DNA of 64,000 bases from the NCBI RefSeq assembly GCF_958298935.1, contig NC_084927.1, forward strand, positions 19,790,001 through 19,854,000, in the 5' to 3' direction. The stretch comes from Phragmites australis (lineage: Eukaryota; Streptophyta; Magnoliopsida; Poales; Poaceae). The notes beneath the pieces were generated by a model. It saw nothing but the letters and a program-made list of their open reading frames with translations, made no database searches and had not been told where the DNA came from. Every line of letters begins with the position of its first letter. The stretch's first letter is position 1. Of the stretch, positions 31,810 through 44,604 are shown one piece after another. The translations under genes and the position numbers were made by a program.

Positions 31810-32586
31810 TCAGTAGTAGTAGGACGACGACGAGCCGCCGAGCTGGAAGCCGTCGGTGCAGGCGTCGTCGGCGGCCGGCATCGGCGAGAAGAGCGGGCTG
31901 TGCACGTACCCCTCCTCGAAGTACACGCCGTGCGCGCCCGGCGCCGAGGCCGACGACGCGCTGTAAGCGCCGAACTCCGACGCGTCGCACCACCCGCCGC
32001 CGCCTACGGCATTGGCACTGCCGCCGCCGTACATGGAGGACAGGTCCATGGCGCCGCCGGAGTCGCTCAGCACGGGCAGGTCGTCGGGTATGGCGATGTC
32101 GTCCATCAGCGACGACAATTCGGCGTCGCTGTAGCCGTAGCCGTAGTCTTCGCCGCCGCCGACGGCGCTGTTCGCGGCCTGGATCGGCAGCGCGGCGGCG
32201 GGGTCAGCGTAGAATGGCTGCAGGAGCTGCGCGGAGTTGTCGCCGGAGGTGAGGTCCGGGGAGAGGTAAGGGGTGATGGAGGAGCCCGGCGGCAGGTCGG
32301 GGTAGACGAAGTTGGTGCGCGCGCGGGCGCCGCGGAAGGAGCGCGCAGAGCGGTCGTAGGCGACGGCGGCCTCCTCGGCGGTGTCGAAGGTGCCCAGCCA
32401 GTGGCGCTCCTTGGTCGCCGGGTCGCGAATCTCCGCTGCGTAGCGACCCCACGGCCGCCGCCGCACGCCCAGGTACCGCGTCGTGTTGGCGTCCACCTGC
32501 TGCTGCGCCGCCTGCTGCCGGCGCTTGGACGACGACTTCTTGTCCGAGGATGACGATGAGGAGGAGAAATACGACGAGAAGTTCAT
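31810..32586 (-). CDS. AP2/ERF transcription factor, LEAFY PETIOLE/PUCHI-like (ERF group VIII)
   Basis: A nuclear DNA-binding regulator of the ERF family, 258 residues, intronless. Residues 1-35 are Ser- and Lys/Gln-rich (a possible nuclear signal SSKRR). The AP2 domain covers about residues 37-97: [20 protein letters not shown], then [20 protein letters not shown], then [18 protein letters not shown]. Ala and Asp in AAEIRD are the ERF-type (GCC-box) residues. The C-terminal part is acidic and Gly/Tyr/Ser-rich ([18 protein letters not shown]), likely regulatory, and ends GGSSSSYYY. The domain with the adjacent [13 protein letters not shown] fits the LEP/PUCHI/FRIZZY PANICLE group, whose members act in organ and inflorescence development. 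The ortholog is not settled. Promoter at 32745. The + strand frame here is a shadow. Confidence 0.95.
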   Translation of the reverse strand: MNFSSYFSSSSSSSDKKSSSKRRQQAAQQQVDANTTRYLGVRRRPWGRYAAEIRDPATKERHWLGTFDTAEEAAVAYDRSARSFRGARARTNFVYPDLPPGSSITPYLSPDLTSGDNSAQLLQPFYADPAAALPIQAANSAVGGGEDYGYGYSDAELSSLMDDIAIPDDLPVLSDSGGAMDLSSMYGGGSANAVGGGGWCDASEFGAYSASSASAPGAHGVYFEEGYVHSPLFSPMPAADDACTDGFQLGGSSSSYYY

Positions 32587-32659
32587 GCTGTCAGAGCTAG
32601 AGAGAGGGAGAGGAGAGTAGTGTTAGAGAGAGGTGTTTGGTCGGTGACAAGCTGAGGAG

Positions 32660-32690
32660 AGAGATAGAGAGAGAGAGAGAGGTCAGAAGT
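32660..32690 (-). repeat. GA microsatellite in the ERF 5' UTR
   Basis: GAGAGAGATAGAGAGAGAG on the + strand, that is a CT repeat in the transcript leader between the TATA box and the ATG. Such CT leaders are common in grass genes. Confidence 0.6.
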
Positions 32691-32744
32691 GGTTGAGTTG
32701 GTAGTTGGATTGGTGGTGCTGCATGGGTCGGTTGCATGGCAATG

Positions 32745-32752
32745 TATATATA
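32745..32752 (-). promoter_or_regulatory. TATA box of the ERF gene
   Basis: TATATATA, read on the minus strand as GCTTATATATACATTG. It lies 159 bp upstream of the start codon and predicts transcription from about 32715. Confidence 0.7.
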
Positions 32753-32829
32753 AGCGCGGGAAAGCGAAAAGGGTAGCTAGTTTAGTGGGGCGGAGGTTGG
32801 CCATGAAAAGAGGATTAATAAGGTGATCC

Positions 32830-33106
32830 GTCGTTATATGCACTACTGTATACGATTCTTAATTATCTTAGGATATATAATTGGTAGTACATATGACTAT
32901 ATGATCGAGGAGAGAGAGAGAGCTGAAAAGGCAGGGGTCGCTTTGGGTTTGATTCTATGTGGGGACGGCCAAAGTGGTCAACCCAATGATTTGGACTGGT
33001 GGATGCAAGGAGGGTACATAATTGCATATGGGATTATTGGCATCAATCATGTACAGTAGGTTAAAACTCCATAGTCAAGAAGCGCTATATTACTGTATAT
33101 GGGTAG
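32830..33106. other. ERF upstream region
   Basis: Likely distal promoter. No specific site supported. GA-rich patch at 32908-32925. Confidence 0.35.
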
Positions 33107-34135
33107 CACTGCTATAGAAAAATTTATACAGATGGTTCGAAATCCTATGCGAAATATTTTTTCAAACCGTTTGTAGCAAAAGTCTGCATAAATTATTTGT
33201 ACAGACGGCTCTATACTAGAGCTATCTACACTATTCTATAATTATAGTCGACTCTAGTATGGAACCGTATGTAATAATCTAATAGTCCAGACGACTCCAG
33301 TCAAACATATTTATTCAAGAGTATAGATCAAACAACACATTCATGTTTCAATATCACAACCGGTCTATAACATGTTCAAAAGTCAAATAGATGACATATA
33401 AGTCCATAAGATGTCTAACATCATCAAGGATAATATCACCTGCTTGTCCACTCAATTTACTTGAACCTGCAAGCATGGAAACAAAATTAAGATAACCAAA
33501 CTATGAACATGTAAGATAACCAAACTAAGTAAAAATAGATAAATGATTTTAGTGTAGTGATCTCATCTTCTTGTTGAGGAGAAGAGGCACGAGGCCATTC
33601 AAGTTCGTCTTCAGATGATATCTTCAAAATAGAAAAAAATTCATATGCTGAAGAGGACTAATCTAGCTTATATAACATATGTAGCTTCTAACGTATCAGA
33701 GACCTTTTTAAACATATTATATTAAGTAATCTTTGGTCACATTTTTTTTACGATGTAATACAACACCGCTCAAAGGTGGATCTCATCATACAGCAACAAA
33801 AGGGGAAAAGAAGGACAAGGAATCTTACTTGTGCTAGGGAGGGAGGCCGCCAAGGAGGGAGGTCACCAAGGAGGGAGTGACAGCCAGTGAGGGAGGAGTC
33901 ACCGGATCTGGGAGGAGTCGTCGAGGAGGGAGTGGCGGCTGGAGTCATGGGCGGGTCGATGGGGATGAGCAGTGGCTGGGGAGTTGTGGGAGAGGTCACC
34001 AAGTTCACCAGGGAGGGGTTGTCAGGGAGGTCACTGGGGAGGAGTTATCGCGGAGGTCGTCGAGGTCAACGGGATCATCAGGGAGAGGAGGTGGCGGTGC
34101 GTACTAGAACAAAGCAGGCACAGGCGCGCGCGTGT

Positions 34136-34168
34136 GTCTATATATATATATATATATATACATGCATG

Positions 34169-34204
<36 letters not shown>

Positions 34205-34206
34205 TT
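34136..34206. repeat. Microsatellite (TA)n then (CATATA)n
   Basis: A TA run to about 34160, CATGCATGCATA, and then five or so CATATA units. Confidence 0.9.
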
Positions 34207-34439
34207 AGTACATACAATTTTTAATGTCGACTGTCTGCACTATTGATTTTTTAGATAATTTATTAAAACCTGCAAATTTCATTACTAATTCATACAAAGT
34301 CCAAATCAGATGAATTTTTTTATGTAAATTTGTGGTTTAATTTGTGATATCACATGGTCTTAAGTATCACTAGCAGTTCATTTAGATTATCATGTCTTGA
34401 ACTAATAGTGATAATTCATCCACATGTGCAAAATATATT

Positions 34440-34686
34440 CTATCAGAAACTCTTCAGCATGGAGATATATTCACCGTGATCTCAAACTTGACTCCATGCT
34501 GAAATATTCATGGTAGAGTATTTAAAATCTAAATGAATGGAAAAAAATACAAGTTGGAACCACAGTGATAAATAGACACGGATGTTGCAAAACTGCTCTA
34601 CTCTACAAGAGATCTTCAGCTTGGGGATCTAGTCTCAAATCCCCATACATGGATGGGTTCCTGATAGAGCAGTTTTGTACCATCCG
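34440..34686. repeat. Two adjacent hairpins (fold-back element)
   Basis: Hairpin 1 has arms 34440-34464 (CTTCAGCATGGAG) and 34491-34518 (CTCCATGCTGAA). Hairpin 2 has arms 34579-34603 (GCAAAACTGCTCTA) and 34661-34686 (TAGAGCAGTTTTGTA). Loops are about 26 and 57 bp. Both have related CTATCAG/CTCTAC arm ends, so they may be two halves of one fold-back transposon. Confidence 0.65.
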
Positions 34687-35039
34687 TTTTATATATTGCA
34701 CTATTTAAAGCTTTTGAACTAGAGTGACAATAGTAAATCTAAACCAATGTTGAAAACATAATCAGCTTGAAGTGAATATTTTTCTATCACTCGTTAAGAT
34801 CATCTTATTACCACAATCATAAACAGTCAACTTATTGCCACTCATATTTGGGCCTGAGGGGAGATTGGGAGGTCGGTGAGGCTGCGGTAAGCAACAGGCA
34901 CGAGAGGAGATGGGGTGGTGCGACCACGATAGAAGACGGGCCCAAGGGGTAGCGACGGTCGAAGTGGTGACAGACTGACGGTGATCAACCTATCGGGATC
35001 AATATTCTGGATGCGAGTGAGATGGAGAGCGGGGTTAGA

Positions 35040-35215
35040 GAGGGCTAAGATATTTATAGAAGGATTACACTGCCGGTTTATATTCTAAACCAGCAGTGAT
35101 AAGGATTATCACCGCTAGTTTGGAATGCAAAACGACAGTAATCTCGATGGTATCACTGCCGGTTTGGAATAAAAACTTGCTAGTGATAAGGATTATCATT
35201 GTCGATTCGTAGTGA
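35040..35215. mobile_element. Nested CACTA subterminal cluster, ATCACTGCCGG family
   Basis: CACTGCCGGTTTATATTC, then CCAGCAGTGATAAGG, ATCACTGCCGGTTTGG and so on in alternating orientation, as at 1.5, 44.7 and 45.7 kb. Confidence 0.45.
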
Positions 35216-37289
35216 CTCAATTATTAACAAGAATAGCATCGTTGATGAGCATAAACTGTGTAGCATGTGATAAGGATATATCTAAGCATTGAGGGCAAGC
35301 CATGTTCCCAATCTAAGTCGGTCAATGAGAATTCCGTAAGTTTTTCTACAATACATAGGAATCTATTTCGCAAAATTCATAGGAAGATATCCGCATAGTA
35401 ATATATAGGTACATAAGAATATATCATACCAATTTAACAATCAGTCCTTCTTGATGATAGTTGCCCAGATAGCAAGCATCGGTTGGAAGTTGCTCTTTGT
35501 TGAGGGTGATGCCGTCTCCAAGAGGATACTTATCAAATTGATTATACTCTTCTTCGTTCATGACATTCTCAACTCTGGCAATCTTTATTTTTGTCTTCCT
35601 AAAATAGCTATGCATAGTAAAGAGAGTAGCTCTACTGTTGTGTTTCAGACATGCTCCGACAATAGATTGAGGATGATATAGCCAATAATATAGATGGCTC
35701 TAACCATGATCCATCTGTATTAATTATAGAGATAGCTTCAGTTTAGAACCATCTATACTATTGGATTAGTACAGACGACTCTTTACTTAGTGCCGTTTGT
35801 ACTAAGCATCCCACCTCCTTGGACATTTTCTCATATAGTTTTAATTAGAAGCTTTCTATGGTAATCTCTTTCAGACAATTGGAATCTTCACAATAGATTG
35901 ACATTCACAGTAGAGCAATAGAGCTGCATATCACAGAGCCAACATATCATAGAATCATCATATCACATATCACAGATCAACTAGCACTTGACATTTAACA
36001 AACTAGTACACAATAAATTAAATAGTACTTAGAATTTAATGCAAATCCTAGCTAAGTAGTCACTGTACAACCAAAAGAAACCATCCGCTGGTCACGCGTG
36101 AGCAAAAGAACTTCAGATAGCCAGCCATCACAAAAGAACCACTGGTCAGCCGCCTATGCCTCATTGTTGGAATCATCCATGACAAAGAAGAAGTCATCGG
36201 GGCCACCATCATCATCATCACTTGACTCCTTGTCATCTACGTCCTAATCTTCCTCATCACCGCCATGCTCCTCCTCGCTATCTTTTTCCTCCCCGTCATC
36301 CTCCTCCTCCTCATGCCAACACCTCTTTGTTGATGGCTCTTCAAGGAAATATTCCCAATATAAGACGATGGACGAGGAGGAGGCTGATCTAGAGTCGGAC
36401 TACACCCCATCCAAACTCCCTAACACTGAAGTAACCTCTTCATCGTCGGATGAAGACGGATGGTGGATGGAGTGGCCAGAGTTGATGGTGGCGAAGGGAC
36501 CATGGAGTGGCTGGAGATGGTGGTGGCAAGGGAGTTTCCACGGTCGGCTAGCTAGGGAGATGGGGCGTAGGGGCGTGCAGGCTTGGAAGAGTGAAGGCGG
36601 CTAGGCTCGGGAGATTGAGTGAAGGCATACGGTCGAGAGAGTGAAGAAGATGAAGCTTATAAAGGAAGAGAATGCCAAGGTTCACACGAAAACCAAGGGT
36701 TAGATATTTGTACAGACAACTCTAATGACACGCTAGCGTATGTAATATTGGAATGCGAAGGGTCGGATGGGCATGTTGAACTATGAGCCATCTGTAATAA
36801 TTTTGATAGTACAAATGGCTCCAAAAATAAGTTGCATATACTATTAATACAGATGGTTCCTATTTGGAGCTGCATGTACTAGTGCTTTTAATACAAATAG
36901 CTCTAATTACGAGCCGTCTATATTAATAATACACATAGTTCTTATTTGGAGTCATCTGTATTAAAGCGTCCTACCACCTCAGAGCTGCTCCTTATTATTT
37001 TCCCAAACAGGTCTAGTTCGAAGTCGTATGTGATATTTCACATATAGCTTCAAAAAATTGTTTTGTACAGGATGTCCCATTTGATCATTTATGTAAGTAG
37101 TGTAGCACTAGCATTTCTTCACGAGATTGAAATTTGTGGTTTTCCTTGTTCAATTCGCGGTAAATATGATATCTCAAATTGCATATAAGTAGTACTACAA
37201 TTTTAAATAAGTAGTAATTACCGCTCAACTTTAGATGATGATCGATACATAAAAAGTTTTCAAGCAATTGAAGGTTAGCGAAAGTGTGT

Positions 37290-37990
37290 TCACTTTAAAA
37301 TTTCAAATCTCTCCAAACGAATCAAGTGCAAATATATTACAAAGGCGTGGCGCCGGCACGACCAAAGGCCGTGGGTGCCTCAAATGACGGTGGAGAGGTT
37401 GCGGCGGGAGGCAATAATGGCCCCGTCGTCAAATTGTGCCCTTGGGCAGTCAATGCTATTCCGGACGGCCGGTACGGTGTGCATGAAGACGCATGGCATG
37501 TCGTAGCACATGTGGCCCGGCCGGCCGCGCGCCAGATGAAGGGCGGGGCAGCCCACCGCGCACGCCACGACGTCGGTCAGCAGGCATCGCCTCAACGATC
37601 GACACGACACACCGACCACAGCGGCGACGTACGCGAGTGCAGAGGCGCATGCTCTGCTTGGCCACCGGCACGAATACGTCGACCGCCATGGCGGCCGGGC
37701 AGGCCACAACGTACGTACGATCTCCTTGCCGGCCGGCCGGCCGGCCGACCGAGATCTCCCAGGGACCAAACCCGGCCGCGTGCCTCATAGTTTTTCCTTT
37801 TTCCGGGTCCAGCAACTGCAGCGGCCGCATTAAATTCTGGTCATTACAATGCAAGATGCATATGCTTCTGTTTGGAAACAGAACACGAGGTATACTGACA
37901 TGGATCTTTTTCCGGTACGTGAAGCTTTTAATTTCCGGCCGGAGTACGTGGTTGCGTCGATCTGCCGGCACATGACAAAGATCCACCGGT
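37290..37990 (-). other. GC-rich island with a broken minus-strand coding frame
   Basis: A minus-strand frame (37769-37380) and another (37986-37456) overlap. A plausible reading starts at MAVDVFVPVAKQSMRL near 37692, and changes frame near 37600 into a Cys-rich stretch with ACAVGCPALH and YDMPCVFMHTVPAV, ending 37380. GC content and codon look resemble a grass exon, but I recognise no domain. The + strand frames are equally long, so function is unknown and even coding status is uncertain. Confidence 0.3.
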
Positions 37991-38219
37991 CAGGCGCTCA
38001 GCAGCCAGATGCCCGGTGCCATTCCACCACGCCGCCCATGCCATGTAGTCTTGTCCGCGAGATCGATCTTCTCTATTGGCTCCTCTGCCCATCTGATCTG
38101 ATCGATACAGTCGGTATACCGTCAGGAGATCTTTTCCAGGGGTCCAACGAGATGCAACTGCCAAAACTGTTTCTGATCTACTTGTCACGTCGTTGGTCGC
38201 TGTCAGAAACTTAACCCAG

Positions 38220-41200
38220 AAACGGAAGATTATATTACATTTTTTCCGATCGAATGAAGGCCATCATTTTCTATTTGCTGCCTCCTGATCGACTTCCATT
38301 ATCTATCTTGTCGTGCATGTCTCTTTGACCGGCTGAACATGCATGCATTGACATCAGGCGGCCGGGGCGCACGGTAACGTGGGGCGTCGTCGTTCGTACA
38401 ACGAGATCCAAACCGACAAAGCTGTGGTCCTTCTCGGTATGAACAATGCTAGATGTTTATAATTCTATGCTTTAAAAAATATTAAACATTTATATAAAAA
38501 TTATAATTTTTAATATAAATAAAAACTACATGTATTTAAATATAACTAATTATTTTGTTAATACTAGTATAAACAGTGATACTTAAGAAAACATTTTACT
38601 TTCCGTCTAAATATTTGTACTAGTGCAATTGAGAAAAAAATCGATTTTTTTATTAATCTTAAGCATCATATTGTACCTGCTCTTATGCTCCTTCCCATGA
38701 GCCTATCAACTTGCACAGCCCTCATGCTGTTACCTGATCGAGTCAAGGTCAATGTGCCCAAGGGCTAGCTGCAGGTCTAACTGCTACATATATAGTTTGC
38801 AGGCCATCTTAATTATTGCCACTGTTTTTGGAATGGATCTTTATATAACAACGCATATTATTGGTACATCTTGAGGGTATATTACAGTCAACTAGGGTAT
38901 AAAAACACGGCTAACTTTAGATTTGGAGCCGGAGCCCAGTTCGATTATTATTCACATGATTTCTGGTTAAAAGATACGGTCCTTCTTTCGCTTCAGGAAT
39001 TTAGAAATTTCAATACCTATAAATGATTGGGAGTTGATGATTATAGTTTATTCACATTCTTGTTTCAATAGAAGTTGGGACTGGACCAAAGGTGAGCTGG
39101 TTAGGGGTGAACTGGTTAGAGTTTAGAAAGAAAAAAAGTGATGGACGGTTTCGGTTTATTCAGTAATGCATCTTCAATATATTAGCTTCGACTGCAATTA
39201 ATTCGATATATATAGTTCCATTTATGCTACAAAAATCTGGCATTTAAGGAGACCATTTTAATTAAAATAAAGCTGCGCAAAAATGATATATGCATATTTG
39301 CCTCAAAAATACTTTTGTAGTATTATAGTTTTACAAAGTTAAATATATATTTTATATAATTTATTTCTTTTTATATCGAATTGACTTTTTCATTAAAGGA
39401 GCGAGAATATCACTAGCACCCTGAGTGTCAAGAAATGTACCCCTGCTGGTTAAAGAAAACTGCGCTTTCTAGTATTGTTTCATATTTAGGCTGCCAATTT
39501 CTCTATGATTTTTTTATTGGGGTGTGTGAAAATGATATATATGCATACACATCTCAATAAATACTTTTGTAATATTATAGTTTTACTAAATTTTAAGACA
39601 TACTATGGTACAACTTAGTTAATCGAAGTTACAATCTGGAGACCATATTGGCACCTTTTCTTTTTCTTTTTTATTTTGCGAGGGAAACATCACTTTTTTG
39701 TCACAAGAGTCAGTACATAATTGACGCTCTAAGTACCGAGAAATATTTGATTAAGCAACAGCCTTGTCTCAAAATATTGGTGCAAAATCTAAGCTAGTGC
39801 TCTTCCATTGATTCAAGGTGCTTGTGCGTGTTCGTCGAAAGGGCAGGTATGGGTGGATGCATCATGCATGCAAAAACAATTTAGGTCCGCTTATGATTGC
39901 CCTCTGATGGAAATGAAGCTTCTAATGATGAGCAGAAGAGATGGTTTAGACGTTTGATGTGAGATGCTAAAGAAAAAGGAGAAGATACATATATGTATGC
40001 ATGGGGCCCAAGGAACAAGTGAGCCCACCTGATTAGTTGAGCTCAGATAAATGGTTATCATGTACCTTCCCCTTCCTTTAGATACCCTTCCACCCTTTCT
40101 TTAATGCCACAAAAAAATCCATTACTAAAGTAATCTTTTGATTCATTGTATCTCTTAAGGTTTCTGTTAAAATATGATATATGTCAGTGCCTTCTTTCAT
40201 GCACCTCTGGTTCTCTTCTTCCTTCTTTTTTCTTCTAGTTTTTTAATTGACAATAAGATCTTTGCATATGTGGAACCATCTTGCTTAAAAGGACATTAAT
40301 AGTATCGTACAGCATTAGGTATTATGACTTTTGTGGCATTTGGTACCAGGCTCTATTTTTGCATGACACTTGGAAATGCAGACACTTTAGCCCATGTTAC
40401 TTCTGAATAAAAACTACGACCAGCTTCCTTTTGGTCTAACATATATATTTTTCTTTTTGAGTAATTCCTCAAGAGTCAAGGGAACAATCTATAAACAAGT
40501 CTTCAAAGAATGAGAGTGAGATGCTCTAACCTCTTAATTTTCTCCAGTAGTTACAGATTGATTAATAAATTGATCAGTTCAGTGGTGACTATGGCTGTTG
40601 GTTTGAATGTATGTAGCTCATCAGATTAGTTATACATAATCTTTGATTTACCAACACCGAAACCGTGTGACGAAAACTGACATAATACATCCAAGTAGAC
40701 TACCTGAAAGAAAGCAGCAAAAAAATAAGTTGTATTAGCTAGCTAGTAGATTTTGCTGAAAGATGCCACATTTATTTATATTGTGTAAAGATAATCAACG
40801 AATACAACATAATGAAATTAACCAAGATCTCGCTATCAGTCTATCTCTTTTAGTATCATCGCTAGCATCTCAAAAGGGATGTGCATGACAATTTCAGTTA
40901 TGATGCATATATGTGTGGTAGCCTGATAGGATGGTGTACCACTTCTGTTTTGTTTATGAACCATCACTAATCTTCTTTAGAATATAGTAAAGAATCTACA
41001 TTTCACCTTCCTTTATGGAGTATATGATACTAAACAATGCATTACAACTAACTGAAATTCGCGTGCTGATATTGATAGTTTAAGCAATTCAATATTCTCA
41101 ACTAAAACGGAAGCCATATGTTCTTATATTAAAATATCTTATTCGCTCTTTTAGATCATCCCATCATGTTACTAATCATGCAGGTTATTAGGTTTCTGGT

Positions 41201-42535
41201 TTGACAACATAAGGGTATTATCATTGCCACTTCCCTATGCATGTGCCTGCAATCTCATCCAAACTAATCATGGATCACTTCCATCAGCATCCATCACCTT
41301 TGAGGCCCCATTGCAACACTTTTAATCTAATCTCAATCATGGAAGGAGCTAGATTAGAAGAAGCTTAACTTCTCTCTCCTACATATGCATTGATGTAGGA
41401 TCAGGGCAGGCAAGAGGCTAGCAATGGATCCAAACTAGTTATGGGCAACATGTGAGGCAATACTCTCTTGGCTGAGTTTTCTAATGGTAAGTAAACAATG
41501 TGGTGGCAAGTGGGTACTGCCGTACTGCAATCTTCTGAAAACGAACTGTTAGTGGCCAGTCTAGTTTTGCATGGGAAGGCAATGGAACAGACTGTGCTTA
41601 CTCTCTCTGATAGTGTGTGTGTGATCTTCTAGAAAATCTTCTGGCACATGCAATCTTTGCCCAACCCAAGGTGTATGAAAGGTAAAAGGTATATCTTTGC
41701 CAGATCTGAGACTAAGTTTATTATTATCATCGCAGCAAGGCCCAGAACCAGGATCAATGAATCTTGAGTGTTCTGATTTGCATGCTCATGTATAGTTTAT
41801 CTCCATTTTCTGCTAAAGCTGAATTACCAAGATGACCTCAGGTGTCCCTTGTTTTTGTTAGATATCTGAGATGTCATGCTCCACTGTTTAGTTTAAGAAA
41901 ATGTACTGAAACATAACCATTTTAAGTGTGAATGCAGAATCTGTGTGATATAATACGACATAATATTCAGCAGTTATTGCTCATATAGGCATTAAGAAAA
42001 AAATTCTTTCTATACACTACCTCAGAATTAAATAAAAGGGTGATCTGAAACTAGGAATTTTTACCAACAAAATTCAATCTACACCAATGCAGTCAAGTCA
42101 TTCCATTTCATTCACTGAGGTCTCATGACACGAAAGACTATTATTATGTCTGATACTGCTGGGCATTTTGATAGACTGACAAGTTACCCTGATTCAGTAC
42201 AACAGAGGATATGTTTTCAGCAGCATTAATCCGGATGATAAACATCACATAGAAAATTTAGCAAAAGTCCATACCGATGACAATGGTTTTGACATATTTG
42301 CAAATGCTCTAATATAATTTCCTTGAATATTCAGTTTGTTTTCAACTTTTCTGCTGCTGAAGCCTTGAAGGCTATTATTCAAGTTGCTGCATGAATTCGC
42401 CAAATAAGAACAGGGTAAAATCAAGAAATTTATCTACCTTGTACCTTCTTCTAAAAAAATTATTTTGACTCGCAATTTCACACCATCTATTTAGATATCA
42501 CTGAAACATTGTTCTTCTTATTTCCAGCTGAGTTT
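38220..42535. other. 4.3-kb AT-rich stretch without a gene
   Basis: No coding similarity, no long open frame and no recognised microRNA sequence. Two related ~75-bp blocks occur near 39280-39350 and 39520-39595 (AAAATGATATAT, then ATACTTTTGTAGTATTATAG versus ATACTTTTGTAATATTATAG), so a dispersed repeat is present. It could be ancient TE debris or regulatory DNA. Confidence 0.4.
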
Positions 42536-42539
42536 TAAC

Positions 42540-44604
42540 AGGTTTTTTGGATGTCATCAAGGAGGACCTGATGACCTTGTTCCAAAAATTGTATTATGGG
42601 AACCTCCCGCTGTGCAGTCTCAACTTTAGGGTAATTAATCTCCTACCAAAAATCAAAGAGGCATGTCGCATTCAACAATACAAGCCAATTTGTATGTTAA
42701 AGGTTAGCTTCAAGATTTTCACAAAAGTGGCCACGATACAGCATAAATAGTGTGCTAGACCGATAATCTGCCCAATCCAAATAGCTTTTATGCATGTCTG
42801 AAACATCCCGGAAGGGTTTATCATCTTGAACAAGACCATACACGAACTTCCTCACAAAAAGTTGAGTGGGGTTTTATTTAAAATTTACTTTGAGAAGGCA
42901 TATGACAAAGTCAAGTGGCCTTTGCTACTATAGGCTCTCTGGATGAAAGTTAATTGCCTAAGTGGTATTCCTGGGTGGAGACCTTAATTTTTGGGGGAAG
43001 CGTAGTGATCAAAGTTAATGATAACACCGGTCCATACTTTCAAACTAAAAAGGGCTTATGTCAAGGAGACCCATTATCTCTGATTTTGTTCAAGGAGACC
43101 CATTATCTCCGATTTTGTTCAACATTGCTACTAACATGCTAGCAGTCCTCATTAAGAGAGCCAAAAATGATGAGAAAATTGGTGACATAGTGAAACACCT
43201 TGTCGAGGATGGCCTATCTATTCTCCAATATGCCGATGACACAATCCTCTTCATGGAGCATGATCTGAAAAAGGCAAAGAATATGAAGCTCCTACTCAGT
43301 GCTTTTGAGAAATTTTATGGTCTCAAGATCAACTTCCATAAAAACGAAGTATTTTGTTTTGGTGCGACCCAAGATAACATCGCCAATTATGCTAAATTTG
43401 TTTGTATGCACTATGGGTGAGCTTCCCTGAGCTACCTAGGGATTTTGATTCATTTTTGGAAGCTCAAGAATATATACTAGAAATGAGTAGAGGAACAGTT
43501 TGAAAAGAGATTGGGCAGTTTGATGGGTAATTATCTATCACCACGAGGCAGGCTTGTCCTCCTTATCTCAGTTTTCAACAGCCTCCCAACACACAATATG
43601 TCTTTCTTCCTAATTCCATGACGGGGTACTAAAAAGAGTTGACTACTTTATTCTAGATTCTACTAACAAAACGACAATCATAAAAATAAGTATTGTCTAG
43701 CGAAATAGAGTGTCTTATGCTAACCTAAAGATTATGGTGGTTTAGGAATACAAGACCTCGATGTTCAAAACACCTCTCTATTATGTAAATGACTCTTTAG
43801 ATTAATGACCAAAGAGATGATCTGGCAAGAAATATTATGAAACAAGTATTTGGCTTCAAAACATTTGTCACAAGTTGACTGAAAACCAGGTAACTCTCAT
43901 TTCTGAGCTAGGCTAATGAATGTGAAGCGATATCTGTTTTGCTTTGGTACCTTTAATACATAGACAACTAACAAATTAGGTTTGGAGAGGATAATTGGTT
44001 GAAAAGTTCACCATTGCATAACCAATATCCATGTTTGTATAACATTGTATGAAATAAGCAAGATACAATTGTCAATGTGTTACAATCCTATCCACCGATT
44101 GCCTCATTCTCGAAGGATCTAATCGCTCCAAAATTGATAGCATGGAATGAGTTGCTTCCACGCCTTATCAATATCAATTTATCACAATAGTCAGATGAGT
44201 TTCGCTAGAATTTGAATAAGTCTGGTAAATTCTCGGTGAACTCTCTCTATCGGGCACGTATACATAGTGATGCACCCACAATAAATTGGAAACTGTGAAA
44301 ACTAAAAGTACCATTAAAAATTAAAGTCTTCATATGGTACTTACATAAAGGACTCCAACTAAACAAAGATAATTTAATAAAAAGATAATGACAAGGAAGT
44401 AAGAAGTGTTGCTTTTGCTATAAAATGAAACAATTAGGCACCTTTTTTATATCGTTTTGCCATATTTGCATGGTTTATTATCCAGCTGGCTTCAAATTTT
44501 TATCCACCATGTAGTGTACTAAACATGTTTAGAAATTGGCTTTGTGATATTAGTAAACAGTGGAAAGCCAAAGTACTGGTCGCGAAGATAGTTTTTTTAT
44601 TGGT
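42540..44604 (+). mobile_element. LINE (non-LTR retrotransposon) RT region, left part
   Basis: A plus-strand ORF2 relic. LFQKLYYGNLPLCSLNFRVI and LLPKIKEACRIQQYKPICML lie at 42575-42690. Then come FEKAYDKVKWP (42890), KWYSWVETLIFGGSVVIKVN (42960), GLCQGDPLS (43050), LQYADDTILFMEHDL with the catalytic ADD box (43225), and LKINFHKNEVFCFG (43325). A zinc-finger-like RVT tail follows: WKLKVPLKIKVFIWYLHKGL (44290-44350) and GSKKCCFCYKMK (44390). Stops, frame changes and a 29-bp duplication disable it. It continues after the CACTA insert at 45846. Confidence 0.88.
43062..43119 (+). repeat. 29-bp tandem duplication inside the LINE RT
   Basis: 43062-43090 and 43091-43119 differ at one base (unit CAAGGAGACCCATTATCTC...). 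It duplicates the coding for the QGDPLS region and, being 29 bp, shifts the frame by two. Confidence 0.92.

Larger units (their letters stand above)
33107..37066. mobile_element. CACTA-like repeat region, ACAGACGGCTC family
   Basis: A start CACTGCTATAGAAAAA at 33107 is followed to 33300 by ACAGA(C/T)GGCTC-type subterminal repeats. Similar repeats recur at 35680-35830 and 36690-37000 (AGTACAAATGGCTC, CAGATGGTTC). The span therefore probably holds one or two CACTA elements, but the right terminus was not fixed. The interior includes Asp/Glu-rich coding-like patches (36170-36340 and 36368-36604), an AT/CATATA microsatellite, hairpins, and a nested repeat cluster of another family at 35040-35215. 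Confidence 0.4.

Noticed and set aside
31705..32553. 282-residue + strand open frame over the ERF gene
   Set aside because: Antisense shadow of the AP2/ERF coding sequence; no domain and very Ala/Gly/Arg-rich.
38220..42535. Conserved microRNA precursor
   Set aside because: No match to mature sequences of the common conserved plant families that I could recall was seen in either strand.
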